Below are positions 48,601-61,611 of a stretch of DNA of 64,000 nt, piece by piece (position 1 is the first letter of the stretch; every line of letters starts with the position of its first letter). The position numbers and the translations under genes were made by a program. Below the pieces are notes generated by a model. It saw only the letters and a list, made by a program, of their open reading frames with translations. It was not told where the DNA came from and ran no database searches. The DNA is taken from the NCBI GenBank assembly GCA_964016885.1, contig OZ024740.1, positions 7,832,450-7,896,449 on the forward strand. The letters are read 5' to 3'. This stretch comes from Eledone cirrhosa. Its lineage: Eukaryota > Mollusca > Cephalopoda > Octopoda > Eledonidae.

Positions 48601-51600
48601 ATTGGTATGTCAATTTCGATTGGTATATCAGTTTCGATTAGTATGTCAGTTTCTATTGGTATGTCAGTTTCTATTGGTATATCTGTTTCGATTGGTATGT
48701 CAGTTTCCATTGGTAGATCAGTTACGATTGGCATGTTAGTTACTATTGGTATATCAGTTTTGATTAGTATATCAGTTTCTACTGGTATGTAAGTTTCGAT
48801 AGGTATGTTAGTCCTCGATTGGTATGTCAGTTTCGATTGTTATGTCAGTGTCGATTGGTATATCAGTTTCGATTGGTATGTCCGTTTGGATTGGTATGTC
48901 AGTTTCGATTGGTATGTCAGTTTTGATTGGTATATCAGTTTCCATTGGTATATCAGTTTCAATTAGTATGTCAGTTTCGATTGGTATATCAGTTTCGATT
49001 AGTATATAAGTTACTATTGGTATGTCAGTTTCGATTGGTATGTCAGATTCTATTGGTATATCAGTTTCGATTTGTATTTCAGTTTCGATTGGTATATCAG
49101 TTTCTATTGCTATATCACTTTCTATTGGTATATCAGTTTTCGATTAGTATGTCAGTTTCGATTGGTATGTCAGTTTCGATTGGTATATCAGTTTTGATAG
49201 GTATATCAGTTTCGATTGGTATGTCAGTTTTGATTGGTATAACAGTTTCTATTGCTATATCAGTTTCTGTTGGATTGTCATTTTCGATTGCTATGTCAGT
49301 TTCGATTGGTATGTCAGTTTCTATTGGTATATCAGTTTCGATTGATATATCAGTTTCGATTGGTATGTCAGTTTCGATTGGTATGTCAGTTTCTATTGGT
49401 ATATCAGTTTCTATTGGTATGTCAGTTTCGATTGCTGTGTCAGTTTCGATTGGTATGTCAATTTCAATTGGTATATTAGTTTTGATTAGTATGTCAGTTT
49501 CTATTGGTATGTCAGTTTCGATTGGTATATCAGTTTCGATTGGTATGTCAGTTTCGATTAGTTTATCAGTTTCGATTGGTATGTCAGTTTCGATTGGTAT
49601 ATCAGTTTCGATTGGTATGTCAGTTTCGATTAGTATATCAGTTTCTATTGGTATATCAGTTTCTATTGGTATGTCAGTTTTGATTGGTATATCAGTTTCG
49701 ATTAGTATGTCAGTTTCGATTGGTATGTCAGTTTCGATTGGTATATCAGTTTCGATAGGTATATCAGTTTCGATTGGTATATCAGTTTCTATTGGTATAT
49801 CAGTTTCTATTGGTATGTCAGTTTTGATTGGTATATCAGTTTCGATTAGTATGTCAGTTTCGATTGGTATGTCAGTTTCGATTGGTATATCAGTTTCGAT
49901 AGGTATATCAGTTTCGATTGGTATATCAGTTTATGTTGGATTGTCAGTTTCGATTGGTATGTCAGTTTCTATTGGAATGTCAGTTTCGATTGGAATGTCA
50001 GTTTCGATTGGTATGTCAGTTTCTGTTGGTATATCAGTTTCGATTGATATATCAGTTTCGATTAGTATGTCAGTTTCTAACGGTATGTCAGTTTCGATTA
50101 GTATATCAGTTTCTATTGGTATGTCAGTTTCGATTGGTATGTCAGTTTCGATTGGTATATCAGTTTCGATTAGTATATCAGTTTCGATTGTTATATCAGT
50201 TACGATTGGTATGTCAGTTTCTATTGGTATATCAGTTTTGATTGGTATGTCAGTTTCTATTGGTATGTCAGTTTCTATTGGTATGTCAGTTTCTATTGGT
50301 ATGTCAGTTTCTGTTTTGATTGGTATCTCAGATTCGATTGGTATGTCAGTTTCGATTGGTATGTCAGTTTCTATTCGTATATCAGTTTCTATTGGTATGA
50401 CAGTTTCGATTGGTGTGTCAGTTTCGATTGGTATGTCAATTTCAATTGGTATATCAGTTTTGATTAGTATGTCAGTTTCTAATGGTATGTCAGTTTCGAT
50501 TAGTATATCAGTTTCTATTGGTATGTCAGTTTCGATTGGTATGTCAGTTTCGATTGGTATATCAGTTTCGATTAGTATATCAGTTTCGATTGTTATATCA
50601 GTTTCGATTGGTATGTCAGTTTCTATTGGTATATCAGTTTCTATTGGTATGTCAGTTTCGATTGCTGTGTCAGTTTCGATTGGTATGTCAATTTCAATTG
50701 GTATATCAGTTTTGATTAGTATGTCAGTTTCTAATGGTATGTCAGTTTCGATTAGTATATCAGTTTCTATTGGTATGTCAGTTTCGATTGGTATGTCAGT
50801 TTCGATTGGTATATCAGTTTCGATTGGTATGTCAGTTTCGATTAGTATATCAGTTTCGATTGGTATGTCAGTTTCGATTGGTATATCAGTTTCGATTGGT
50901 ATGTCAGTTTCGATTAGTATATCAGTTTCTATTGGTATATCAGTTTCTATTGGTATGTCAGTTTTGATTGGTATATCAGTTTCGATTAGTATGTCAGTTT
51001 CGCTTGGTATGTCAGTTTCGATTGGTATATCAGTTTCGATAGGTATATCAGTTTCGATTGGTATGTCAATTTCAATTGGTATATTAGTTTTGATTAGTAT
51101 GTCAGTTTCTATTGGTATGTCAGTTTCGATTGGTATATCAGTTTCGATTGGTATGTCAGTTTCGATTAGTTTATCAGTTTCGATTGGTATGTCAGTTTCG
51201 ATTGGTATATCAGTTTCGATTGGTATGTCAGTTTCGATTAGTATATCAGTTTCTATTGGTATATCAGTTTCTATTGGTATGTCAGTTTTGATTGGTATAT
51301 CAGTTTCGATTAGTATGTCAGTTTCGATTGGTATGTCAGTTTCGATTGGTATATCAGTTTCGATAGGTATATCAGTTTCGATTGGTATATCAGTTTCTAT
51401 TGGTATATCAGTTTCTATTGGTATGTCAGTTTTGATTGGTATATCAGTTTCGATTAGTATGTCAGTTTCGATTGGTATGTCAGTTTCGATTGGTATATCA
51501 GTTTCGATAGGTATATCAGTTTCGATTGGTATATCAGTTTATGTTGGATTGTCAGTTTCGATTGGTATGTCAGTTTCTATTGGAATGTCAGTTTCGATTG

Positions 51601-54600
51601 GAATGTCAGTTTCGATTGGTATGTCAGTTTCTGTTGGTATATCAGTTTCGATTGATATATCAGTTTCGATTAGTATGTCAGTTTCTAACGGTATGTCAGT
51701 TTCGATTAGTATATCAGTTTCTATTGGTATGTCAGTTTCGATTGGTATGTCAGTTTCGATTGGTATATCAGTTTCGATTAGTATATCAGTTTCGATTGTT
51801 ATATCAGTTACGATTGGTATGTCAGTTTCTATTGGTATATCAGTTTTGATTGGTATGTCAGTTTCTATTGGTATGTCAGTTTCTATTGGTATGTCAGTTT
51901 CTATTGGTATGTCAGTTTCTGTTTTGATTGGTATCTCAGATTCGATTGGTATGTCAGTTTCGATTGGTATGTCAGTTTCTATTCGTATATCAGTTTCTAT
52001 TGGTATGACAGTTTCGATTGGTGTGTCAGTTTCGATTGGTATGTCAATTTCAATTGGTATATCAGTTTTGATTAGTATGTCAGTTTCTAATGGTATGTCA
52101 GTTTCGATTAGTATATCAGTTTCTATTGGTATGTCAGTTTCGATTGGTATGTCAGTTTCGATTGGTATATCAGTTTCGATTAGTATATCAGTTTCGATTG
52201 TTATATCAGTTTCGATTGGTATGTCAGTTTCTATTGGTATATCAGTTTCTATTGGTATGTCAGTTTCGATTGCTGTGTCAGTTTCGATTGGTATGTCAAT
52301 TTCAATTGGTATATCAGTTTTGATTAGTATGTCAGTTTCTAATGGTATGTCAGTTTCGATTAGTATATCAGTTTCTATTGGTATGTCAGTTTCGATTGGT
52401 ATGTCAGTTTCGATTGGTATATCAGTTTCGATTGGTATGTCAGTTTCGATTAGTATATCAGTTTCGATTGGTATGTCAGTTTCGATTGGTATATCAGTTT
52501 CGATTGGTATGTCAGTCTCGATTAGTATATCAGTTTCTATTGGTATATCAGTTTCTATTGGTATGTCAGTTTTGATTGGTATATCAGTTTCGATTAGTAT
52601 GTCAGTTTCGCTTGGTATGTCAGTTTCGATTGGTATATCAGTTTCGATAGGTATATCAGTTTCGATTGGTATATCAGTTTCTATTGGTATATCAGTTTCT
52701 ATTGGTATGTCAGTTTTGATTGGTATATCAGTTTCGATTAGTATGTCAGTTTCGATTGGTATGTCAGTTTCGATTGGTATATCAGTTTCGATAGGTATAT
52801 CAGTTTCGATTGGTATATCAGTTTCTGTTGGATTGTCAGTTTCGATTGGTATGTCAGTTTCTATTGGAATGTCAGTTTCGATTGGAATGTCAGTTTCGAT
52901 TGGTATATCAGTTTCGATTAGTATATCAGTTTCGATTGTTATATCAGTTACGATTGGTATGTCAGTTTCTATTGGTATATCAGTTTTGATTGGTATGTCA
53001 GTTTCTATTGGTATGTCAGTTTCTATTGGTATGTCAGTTTCTATTGGTATGTCAGTTTCTGTTTTGATTGGTATATCAGTTTCGATTGGTATGTCAGTTT
53101 CTATTGGTATATCAGTTTCTATTGGTATGTCAGTTTCGATTGGTATGTCAGTTTCGATTGGTATGTCAATTTCGATTGGTATATCAGTTTCGATTAGTAT
53201 GTCAGTTTCTATTGGTATGTCAGTTTCTATTGGTATATCTGTTTCGATTGGTATGTCAGTTTCCATTGGTAGATCAGTTACGATTGGCATGTTAGTTACT
53301 ATTGGTATATCAGTTTTGATTAGTATATCAGTTTCTACTGGTATGTAAGTTTCGATAGGTATGTTAGTCCTCGATTGGTATGTCAGTTTCGATTGTTATG
53401 TCAGTGTCGATTGGTATATCAGTTTCGATTGGTATGTCCGTTTGGATTGGTATGTCAGTTTCGATTGGTATGTCAGTTTTGATTGGTATATCAGTTTCCA
53501 TTGGTATATCAGTTTCAATTAGTATGTCAGTTTCGATTGGTATATCAGTTTCGATTAGTATATAAGTTACTATTGGTATGTCAGTTTCGATTGGTATGTC
53601 AGATTCTATTGGTATATCAGTTTCGATTTGTATTTCAGTTTCGATTGGTATATCAGTTTCTATTGCTATATCACTTTCTATTGGTATATCAGTTTTCGAT
53701 TAGTATGTCAGTTTCGATTGGTATGTCAGTTTCGATTGGTATATCAGTTTTGATAGGTATATCAGTTTCGATTGGTATGTCAGTTTTGATTGGTATAACA
53801 GTTTCTATTGCTATATCAGTTTCTGTTGGATTGTCATTTTCGATTGCTATGTCAGTTTCGATTGGTATGTCAGTTTCTATTGGTATATCAGTTTCGATTG
53901 ATATATCAGTTTCGATTGGTATGTCAGTTTCGATTGGTATGTCAGTTTCTATTGGTATATCAGTTTCTATTGGTATGTCAGTTTCGATTGCTGTGTCAGT
54001 TTCGATTGGTATGTCAATTTCAATTGGTATATTAGTTTTGATTAGTATGTCAGTTTCTATTGGTATGTCAGTTTCGATTGGTATATCAGTTTCGATTGGT
54101 ATGTCAGTTTCGATTAGTATATCAGTTTCGATTGGTATGTCAGTTTCGATTGGTATATCAGTTTCGATTGGTATGTCAGTTTCGATTAGTATATCAGTTT
54201 CTATTGGTATATCAGTTTCTATTGGTATGTCAGTTTTGATTGGTATATCAGTTTCGATTAGTATGTCAGTTTCGATTGGTATGTCAGTTTCGATTGGTAT
54301 ATCAGTTTCGATAGGTATATCAGTTTCGATTGGTATATCAGTTTCTATTGGTATATCAGTTTCTATTGGTATGTCAGTTTTGATTGGTATATCAGTTTCG
54401 ATTAGTATGTCAGTTTCGATTGGTATGTCAGTTTCGATTGGTATATCAGTTTCGATAGGTATATCAGTTTCGATTGGTATATCAGTTTCTGTTGGATTGT
54501 CAGTTTCGATTGGTATGTCAGTTTCTATTGGAATGTCAGTTTCGATTGGAATGTCAGTTTCGATTGGTATATCAGTTTCGATTAGTATATCAGTTTCGAT

Positions 54601-56183
54601 TGTTATATCAGTTACGATTGGTATGTCAGTTTCTATTGGTATATCAGTTTTGATTGGTATGTCAGTTTCTATTGGTATGTCAGTTTCTATTGGTATGTCA
54701 GTTTCTATTGGTATGTCAGTTTCTGTTTTGATTGGTATATCAGTTTCGATTGGTATGTCAGTTTCTATTGGTATATCAGTTTCTATCGGTATGTCAGTTT
54801 CGATTGGTATGTCAGTTTCGATTGGTATGTCAATTTCGATTGGTATATCAGTTTCGATTAGTATGTCAGTTTCTATTGGTATGTCAGTTTCTATTGGTAT
54901 ATCTGTTTCGATTGGTATGTCAGTTTCCATTGGTAGATCAGTTACGATTGGCATGTTAGTTACTATTGGTATATCAGTTTTGATTAGTATATCAGTTTCT
55001 ACTGGTATGTAAGTTTCGATAGGTATGTTAGTCCTCGATTGGTATGTCAGTTTCGATTGTTATGTCAGTGTCGATTGGTATATCAGTTTCGATTGGTATG
55101 TCCGTTTGGATTGGTATGTCAGTTTCGATTGGTATGTCAGTTTTGATTGCTATATCAGTTTCCATTGGTATATCAGTTTCAATTAGTATGTCAGTTTCGA
55201 TTGGTATATCAGTTTCGATTAGTATATAAGTTACTATTGGTATGTCAGTTTCGATTGGTATGTCAGATTCTATTGGTATATCAGTTTCGATTTGTATTTC
55301 AGTTTCGATTGGTATATCAGTTTCTATTGCTATATCACTTTCTATTGGTATATCAGTTTTCGATTAGTATGTCAGTTTCGATTGGTATGTCAGTTTCGAT
55401 TGGTATATCAGTTTTGATAGGTATATCAGTTTCGATTGGTATGTCAGTTTTGATTGGTATAACAGTTTCTATTGCTATATCAGTTTCTGTTGGATTGTCA
55501 TTTTCGATTGCTATGTCAGTTTCGATTGGTATGTCAGTTTCTATTGGTATATCAGTTTCGATTGATATATCAGTTTCGATTGCTATGTCAGTTTCGATTG
55601 GTATGTCAGTTTCTATTGGTATATCAGTTTCTATTGGTATGTCAGTTTCGATTGGTGTGTCAGTTTCGATTGGTATGTCAATTTCAATTGGTATATCAGT
55701 TTTGATTAGTATGTCAGTTTCTAATGGTATGTCAGTTTCGATTAGTATATCAGTTTCTATTGGTATGTCAGTTTTGATAGGTATGTTATTCCTCGATTTG
55801 TATGTCTGTTTCTATTGGTATGTCAGTTTCGATTGGTATGTCAGTTTCTATTGGTATATCAGTTTCGAATGGTATGTCTGTTTCGATTAGTATATCAGTT
55901 TCTATAAGTATATCAGTTTCAATTGTTATGTCAGTTTCTATTGGTATATCAGTTTCTATTGGTATGTCAGTTTCGATTGGTATGTCAGTTTCGATTGGTA
56001 TGTCAATTTCGATTGGTATATCAGTTTCGATTAGTATGTCAGTTTCTATTGGTATATCTGTTTCGATTGGTAGGTCAGTTTCTATTGGTAGATCAGTTAC
56101 GATTGGCATGTTATATACTATTGGTATATCAGTTTTGATTAGTATATCAGTTTCTATTGGTATGTAAGTTTCGATAGGTATGT
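45626..56183 (+). repeat. Higher-order units delimited by the ttagtcctcgattgg marker
   Basis: Units start at about 45626, 48808, 53364 and 55028 and share the same opening order of monomers: 'gtccgtttggattgg', 'gatttgtatttcag', 'atatcactttc', then the slipped 'tcagttttcgattag'. Unit lengths are about 3182, 4556, 1664 and 1156 bp. The differences are due to internal duplication or deletion, including the 1608-bp tandem duplication in the second unit. Confidence 0.78.
49445..52668 (+). repeat. Tandem duplication, period 1608 bp
   Basis: The 'ggtatattagttttgatt' monomer near 49475 recurs near 51083. The unique 'atcagtttatgttggattg' at 49926 recurs at 51534, and 'tttcgcttgg' at 50999 recurs at 52607. 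The copies join near 51053-51060. 1608 is 89 monomers plus 6 bases, again one 24-bp monomer per copy. Confidence 0.83.
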
Positions 56184-56570
56184 TAGGCCTCGATTGGTAT
56201 GTCAGTTTCGATTGTTATGTCAGTGTCGATTGGTATATCAGTTTCGATTGGTATGTCAGTTTGGATTGGTATGTCAGTTTGGATTGGTATGTCAGTTTCG
56301 ATTGGTATATCAGTTTCCATTGGTATATCAGTTTCAATTAGTATGTCAGTTTCGATTGGTATGTCAGTTTCGATTAGTATATCAGTTTCTATTGGTATGT
56401 CAGTTTGGATTGGTATATCAGTTTCGATTAGTATGTCAGTTTCGATTGGTATGTCTGTTTCGATTGGTATATCAGTTTTGATAGGTATATCAGTTTCGAT
56501 TGGTATGTCAGTTTTGATTGGTATAACAGTTTCTAATGCTATATCAGTTTCTGTTGGATTGTCAGTTTCG
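55028..56570 (+). repeat. Copy of the array lying upstream of LINE C (34410-36080)
   Basis: Monomer order from 55028 follows 34410 onward at an offset of 20618, dropping to 20600 after one lost monomer near 55985. It includes 'ttattcctcgatttg' (35168 and 55786) and 'cagtttctaatgctatatc' (36044 and 56532). It stops at 56574, where the inverted block begins. The plus-strand parent continues for about 1 kb to LINE copy C. Confidence 0.78.
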
Positions 56571-56574
56571 ATGC

Positions 56575-58540
56575 TAGAGATGCCTACTGACTATAGTAGG
56601 TTTTTACATTGTATTTAGGTAAGGCGGGTCTTCTCTATTACTGAGTACCGCCAAAGGTCTCGGTCCAGTGACATTGTCTTGGAGAGGTGTAAGTGTGTGA
56701 GGTCGGAGTTTATCAGCTCGTCCCAAGTTTTTCTAGGTCTGCCTATTCCGTGGCTACCGTCTATCTTTATTGCCCTGCACTTTGTTATACAGCTATCATC
56801 CTTCATGCGCATCACGTGACCATACCAATGTAGCCTTCTCTCTAGTAAACAATATCTGATCCCTCTTATTTCTAATTTTTTCCTTAGTTCGTTTATGCTT
56901 TGTCGTTCACGTATATTACTATTACACATCCAGCGGAGCATGCAAGCTTCGTTTCTCTCTAGTGTGCGTATATCCTCTGCACACAATGCCCAGGTCTCAC
57001 TGCCATGCAACATTGCTGTTCGTATGCAGGCATCGTACAGCCTGCCTTTCATTTTTAGGGAGAACCCTTTAGCGGCTAATAGTGGTATAAGCTCTCTGAA
57101 CTTTTTCCACCCAGTTCTGACTCTAGCTACTGTACTTTCAGAGCACCCTCCCCCACTGCTGATTTTGTCACCCAGGTAACGGAAGCTGTCCACTATTTCT
57201 ATAGAACCCTCTGCGCAGTTGAAAGAGCTAGTATTTTTGTGGGCACTTGCTGCTACTTATATCCCTAGAACACCGGCCACATGTAAAATCTATGTTCTTA
57301 GTTAGCTTACCTGTGATCCCACTACATCTTTTATGCACCCAAACTTTGCATTTGGGACACAAAATGGAATTTCTACCTACGCCTTTCCTACACTCTGCGC
57401 ATGGCCACTTCCCGGAGGGGACCGCCGCCTTATTTTCTTTCTTACAAACTAGAACTTTAGTCTTAGCCAGGTTAATTTTAAGGCCTTTTGATTCTAGGCC
57501 ATGCTTCCATGTTTGGAATTTCTTCTCTAGCTCGGCCATTGATTCAGCTATGAGCGTTAGATCATCTGCGTATAGGAGTTCCCATGGGCAGTCGGTCTTG
57601 AACTCCACTGTTATAGCCTGGAGGGCAATAATAAATAGTAGGGGGCTAAGAACAGAGCCCTGATGAACACCAACGTTTACACTAAACTCTTCACTATATT
57701 CGTTGTTAATTCTAACCTTGCTAACTGTTTCTTTATACATGGCTTGTATAGCTCTCACAAGCCCTTCATCAACACCTAGTTTTCTAAGAGCCCACCAGAT
57801 AATGGAACGGGGGACTCTGTCGAAGGCCTTCTCCAAGTCGACGAAAGCTAAGTATAGGGGTTTACTTTTAGCTAGCTACTTCTCCTGTAGTTGTCGTACA
57901 ATGAAAAGAGCGTCTGTGGTACTTTTTCCTGACACAAACCCGAACTGCATTTCATCTAGATCAATTCGCTCTCTGATTAGTTGCGCTATAACTTTTTCCG
58001 TGACCTTCATGACCTGGTCGATTAATTTAATGCCTCTATAGTTACTCCTATCTAGGGCATCTCCTTTACCCTTATAACAGTTAACGATAATGCTGCTGCG
58101 CCAGTCCTTCGGAACAACCCCATTCTGTATGACTTGGTTGACTATCCGGGTGACCATGGTGTGTCCCACCGTACCAGATGCCTTCAGCATCTCGGCAACT
58201 ATTTCCGAAGGCCCAGCCGCCTTGCCTGTCTTCATATCTTTGATTGCCTTACTTATTATACTACCCTCGACTAACACTGCTGGTCCCTCTATTGGGTCGA
58301 TGTGGGGGAGACTGTCTTTCTCCCATTTATTCTCCTCATTTAGTAAGCTTTCGTAGTGACACTTCCAAGCTACCGTCTTATCGGCATCGGTGATGGCAAG
58401 TATGCCGTCATCGTTAAGTACACACTTCTCCCCGACAATATCACGGTTTTCCTTGACACATTGCCTGGCAATCCTGAACACCTCACGTTTTTGGTCATCG
58501 CATTGTAGAACATGCTTGAACTTTCATTCCTCTGCTTCCC
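56575..58540 (-). mobile_element. RTE-like LINE copy C' (inverted, both ends cut)
   Basis: Reverse complement of 37064-39029 with no length change. It has the same 5' truncation point ('ggtatgtcag' then 'ggaagcag'), so C and C' come from one insertion later copied as DNA. I found five substitutions relative to C: the 38095 codon (TGG here), 38235 region tcc/tac, 38711 region tattg/gttg, 38773 region tacatt/tatatt, and 38993 region aatg/aaag. The element stops 24 bases before its usual tail; the tail lies at 61284-61611. Confidence 0.9.
56615..58540 (-). pseudogene. LINE reverse transcriptase, copy C' (two stops, one frameshift)
   Basis: Minus-strand equivalent of the copy C reading frame. 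Shared lesions are TGA at 58524-58526, TAG at 57876-57878 and the extra A near 57238 followed by a stop at 57228-57230. The Trp codon that is TAG in copy C is intact here, so the frame from the second stop through YADD (57561-57572) and the PHD-type finger is unbroken. The C-terminal part ends at 56615-56617. With no endonuclease and a broken frame it is inactive. Confidence 0.88.
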
Positions 58541-61283
58541 TGACATACCTATCGAAACTGACATACCAATCGAATCTGACATACCAATAGAAACTGATAT
58601 ACTAATCGAAACTGACACACCATTAGAAACTGACATACTAATCGAAACTGATATATCAATCGAAACTAATATACCAATAGAAACTGACATACCAATCGAA
58701 ACTGACATACCAATCGAAACTGATATACTAATCGAAACTGACATACCATTAGAAACTGACATACTAATCGAAACTGATATATCAATCGAAACTGATATAC
58801 CAATCGAAACTGATATACCAATAGAAATTGACATACCAATCGAAACTGACATACCAATCGAAACTGATATACCAATCAAAACTGATATACCAATAGAAAC
58901 TAACATACCAATAGAAACTGACATACCAATAGAAACTGACATACCAATCGGAACTGATATACCAATCGAAACTGACATACCAATCGAAACTGACATACTA
59001 ATCGAAACTGATATAACAATCAAAACTGACATACCAATAGAAACTGATATACCAATAGAAACTGATATACTAATCGAAACTGACACACCAATCGAAACTG
59101 ATATACCAATCGAAACTGACATACCAATCGAAACTGATATACCAATCGAAACTGACATACCAATAGAAACTGAGATACCAATGGTAACTGATATACTAAT
59201 CAAAGCTGACTTACCAATAGAAACTAACATACCAATTGAAACTGATATACAAATAGAAACTGACATACCAATAGAAACTGATATACCAATAGAAACTGAC
59301 ATAACAATTGAAACTGATATACATATAGAAACTGATATACTAATCGAAACAGACATACCATTTGAAACTGATATACCAATAGAAACTGACATACCAATCG
59401 AAACTGACATACCAATAGAAACTGATATACTAATCGAAACTGATATACCAATAGTAACTAACATACCAATCGTAACTGATATACCAATCGAAATTGACAT
59501 ACCAATCGAAACTGACACACCAATCGAAACTGACATACCAATAGAAACTGATATACCAATAGAAACTGACATACCAATCGAAACTGATATAACAATCGAA
59601 ACTGATATACTAATCGAAACTGATATACCAATCGAAACTGACATACCAATCGAAACTGACATACCAATAGAAACTGATATATTAATCGAAACTGACATAC
59701 CATTAGAAACTGACATACTAATCGAAACTGATATATCAATCGAAACTGATATACCAATTGAAACTGATATACCAATCGAAACTGACATACAAATCGAAAC
59801 TGACAATCCAACAGAAACTGATATAGCAATAGAAACTGTTATACCAATCAAAACTGACATACCAATCGAAACTGATATACCTATCGAAACTGATATACCA
59901 ATCGAAACTGACATACCAATAGAAACTGACATACTAATCGAAACTGATATACCAATCCAAACTGACATACCAATAGAAACTGATATAGCAATAGAAACTG
60001 ATATACCAATCGAAACTGATATACCAATCAAAACTGATATACCAATAGAATCTGACATACCAATCGAAACTGACATACCAATAGAAACTGATATACTAAT
60101 CGCAACTGACATACCAATGGAAACTGATATACCAATCGAAACTGACATACCAATCAAAACTGACATACCAATCCAAACTGACATACCAATCAAAACTGAT
60201 ATACCAATCGACACTGACATAACAATCGAAACTGACATACCAATCGAGGACTAACATACCTATAGAAACTTACATACCAATAGAAACTGATATACTAATC
60301 GAAACTGATATACCAATAGTAACTAACATGCCAATCGTAACTGATCTACCAAGAGAAACTGTCATACCAATCGAAACAGATATACCAATCGAAACTGATA
60401 TACCAATAGAAACTGACATACTAATCGAAACTGATATACCAATCGAAATTGACATACCAATCGAAACTGACATACCAATCGAAACTGACATACCAATAGA
60501 AACTGATATCCCAATAGAAACTGACATACCAATAGAAACTGATATACCAATCGAAACTGATATACCAATAGAAACTGACATACCAATCGAAACTGACATA
60601 CCAATCGAAACTGATATACCAATCAAAACTGATATACCAATAGAAACTGACATACCAATAGAAACTGACATACCAATAGAAACTGACATACCAATCGAAA
60701 CTGATATACCAATCGAAACTGATATACCAATAGAAACTGACATACCAATCGAAACTGATATAAAAATCGAAACTGATATACTAATCGAAACTGATATACC
60801 AATCGAAACTGACATACCAATCGAAACTGACATACCAATAGAAACTGATATACTAATCGAAACTGACATACCATTAGAAACTGACATACTAATCGAAACT
60901 GATATATCAATCGAAACTGATATACCAATAGAAATTGACATGCCAATCGAAACTGACATTCCAATCGAAACTGACATACCAATAGTAACTGATATAATAA
61001 TCGAAACTGACATACCAATAGAAACTGACATACCAATCGAAACTGATATACCAATAGAAACTGACATACCAATCGAAACTGATTATCCAACAGAAACTGA
61101 TATATACCAATCGAAACTGATATACCAATCGAAACTGACATACCAATAGAAACTGAAATACTAATCCAAACTGATATAACAATCAAAACTGACATACAAA
61201 TAGAAACTGTTATAGCAATAGAAACTGACATACCAATAGAAACTGACATACCAATAGAAGCTGATATACCAATAGAAACTGAC
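58541..61283 (-). repeat. 18-bp minisatellite array in reverse orientation
   Basis: The only place where the plus strand reads ccaatcgaaactgatata. The orientation flips exactly at 58541 and 61283, the edges of the two LINE parts. From 61283 downward it follows 39382 upward (start of the 'ggtatgtcagtttctattgg' order, the 'atatatcagtttctgttgg' slip, the marker at 60243), with ten extra monomers inserted near 60830-60960. The last few monomers before 58541 differ from those before copy C. Confidence 0.9.
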
Positions 61284-61611
61284 ATCATCATCATCATCAT
61301 CATCAACGTTTAACGTCCGTGTTCCATGCTTGCATGGGTTTGGACGGGGGTAGTCCCACTTGAGGCAAGAGTGATTTTCTTGCTCGCATAGGACTGTCTG
61401 GCAGGTTTTCTACAGTTGGATGCCCTTCCTAACACCAACCACATTTACAGTGTGGGTCTGGGAGGTTTTTACCGTGTTGCCTACACGGCCACATTACAGC
61501 GTGGACTGTGTGTTTTTTTGTCGTGACGCCTACACGATCTCATTTGTTTCGGCCTGGATGTTGTGGGACCAACATAACTTTACATTGGAAGGGGCGGTGG
61601 GGATGGGGTGG
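61284..61611 (-). mobile_element. Detached LINE 3' UTR tail
   Basis: Reverse complement of 39054-39381: seven GAT triplets (61284-61304 on the minus strand), then 'acggacgttaaacg', 'ttaggaagggcatccaactg' and the two chtgtaa(a)tgtgg units. There is no coding sequence on its 5' side; at 61612 the plus-orientation array starts. It is the other half of copy C', separated by the permutation, and not an independent insertion. Confidence 0.88.

Larger units (their letters stand above)
39382..56574 (+). repeat. 18-bp minisatellite array, segment 5 (17 kb)
   Basis: Continuous plus-orientation array between LINE copy C and the inverted block. It begins 'gtcagtttctattgg' right after the GAT tail. It contains markers at 40231, 45626 (variant), 48808, 53364, 55028, 55786 (variant) and 56184 (variant). 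The minus strand of part of it (40231-45600) is open for almost 1,800 codons of a PIETDI-type repeat. This follows from the 18-bp period and I see no gene. Confidence 0.95.
56575..61611 (-). repeat. Inverted, circularly permuted copy of LINE C plus its downstream array
   Basis: Read on the minus strand this block goes: LINE C bases 39054-39381 (61611 to 61284), array matching 39382 to about 41815 with one 180-bp insertion (61283 to 58541), then LINE C bases 37064-39029 (58540 to 56575). The order is a permutation of the C locus, joined through the array and opened in the 3' UTR. Bases 39030-39053, which hold the C run, are absent from both ends. Both LINE parts keep their exact lengths (328 and 1966 bp). 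Confidence 0.85.

Noticed and set aside
61284..61611. An independent antisense LINE insertion consisting only of a 3' UTR
   Set aside because: Its inner edge matches the parent's 39381/39382 junction and its outer edge lies 24 bp from the break of copy C', so it is better read as half of the permuted block.
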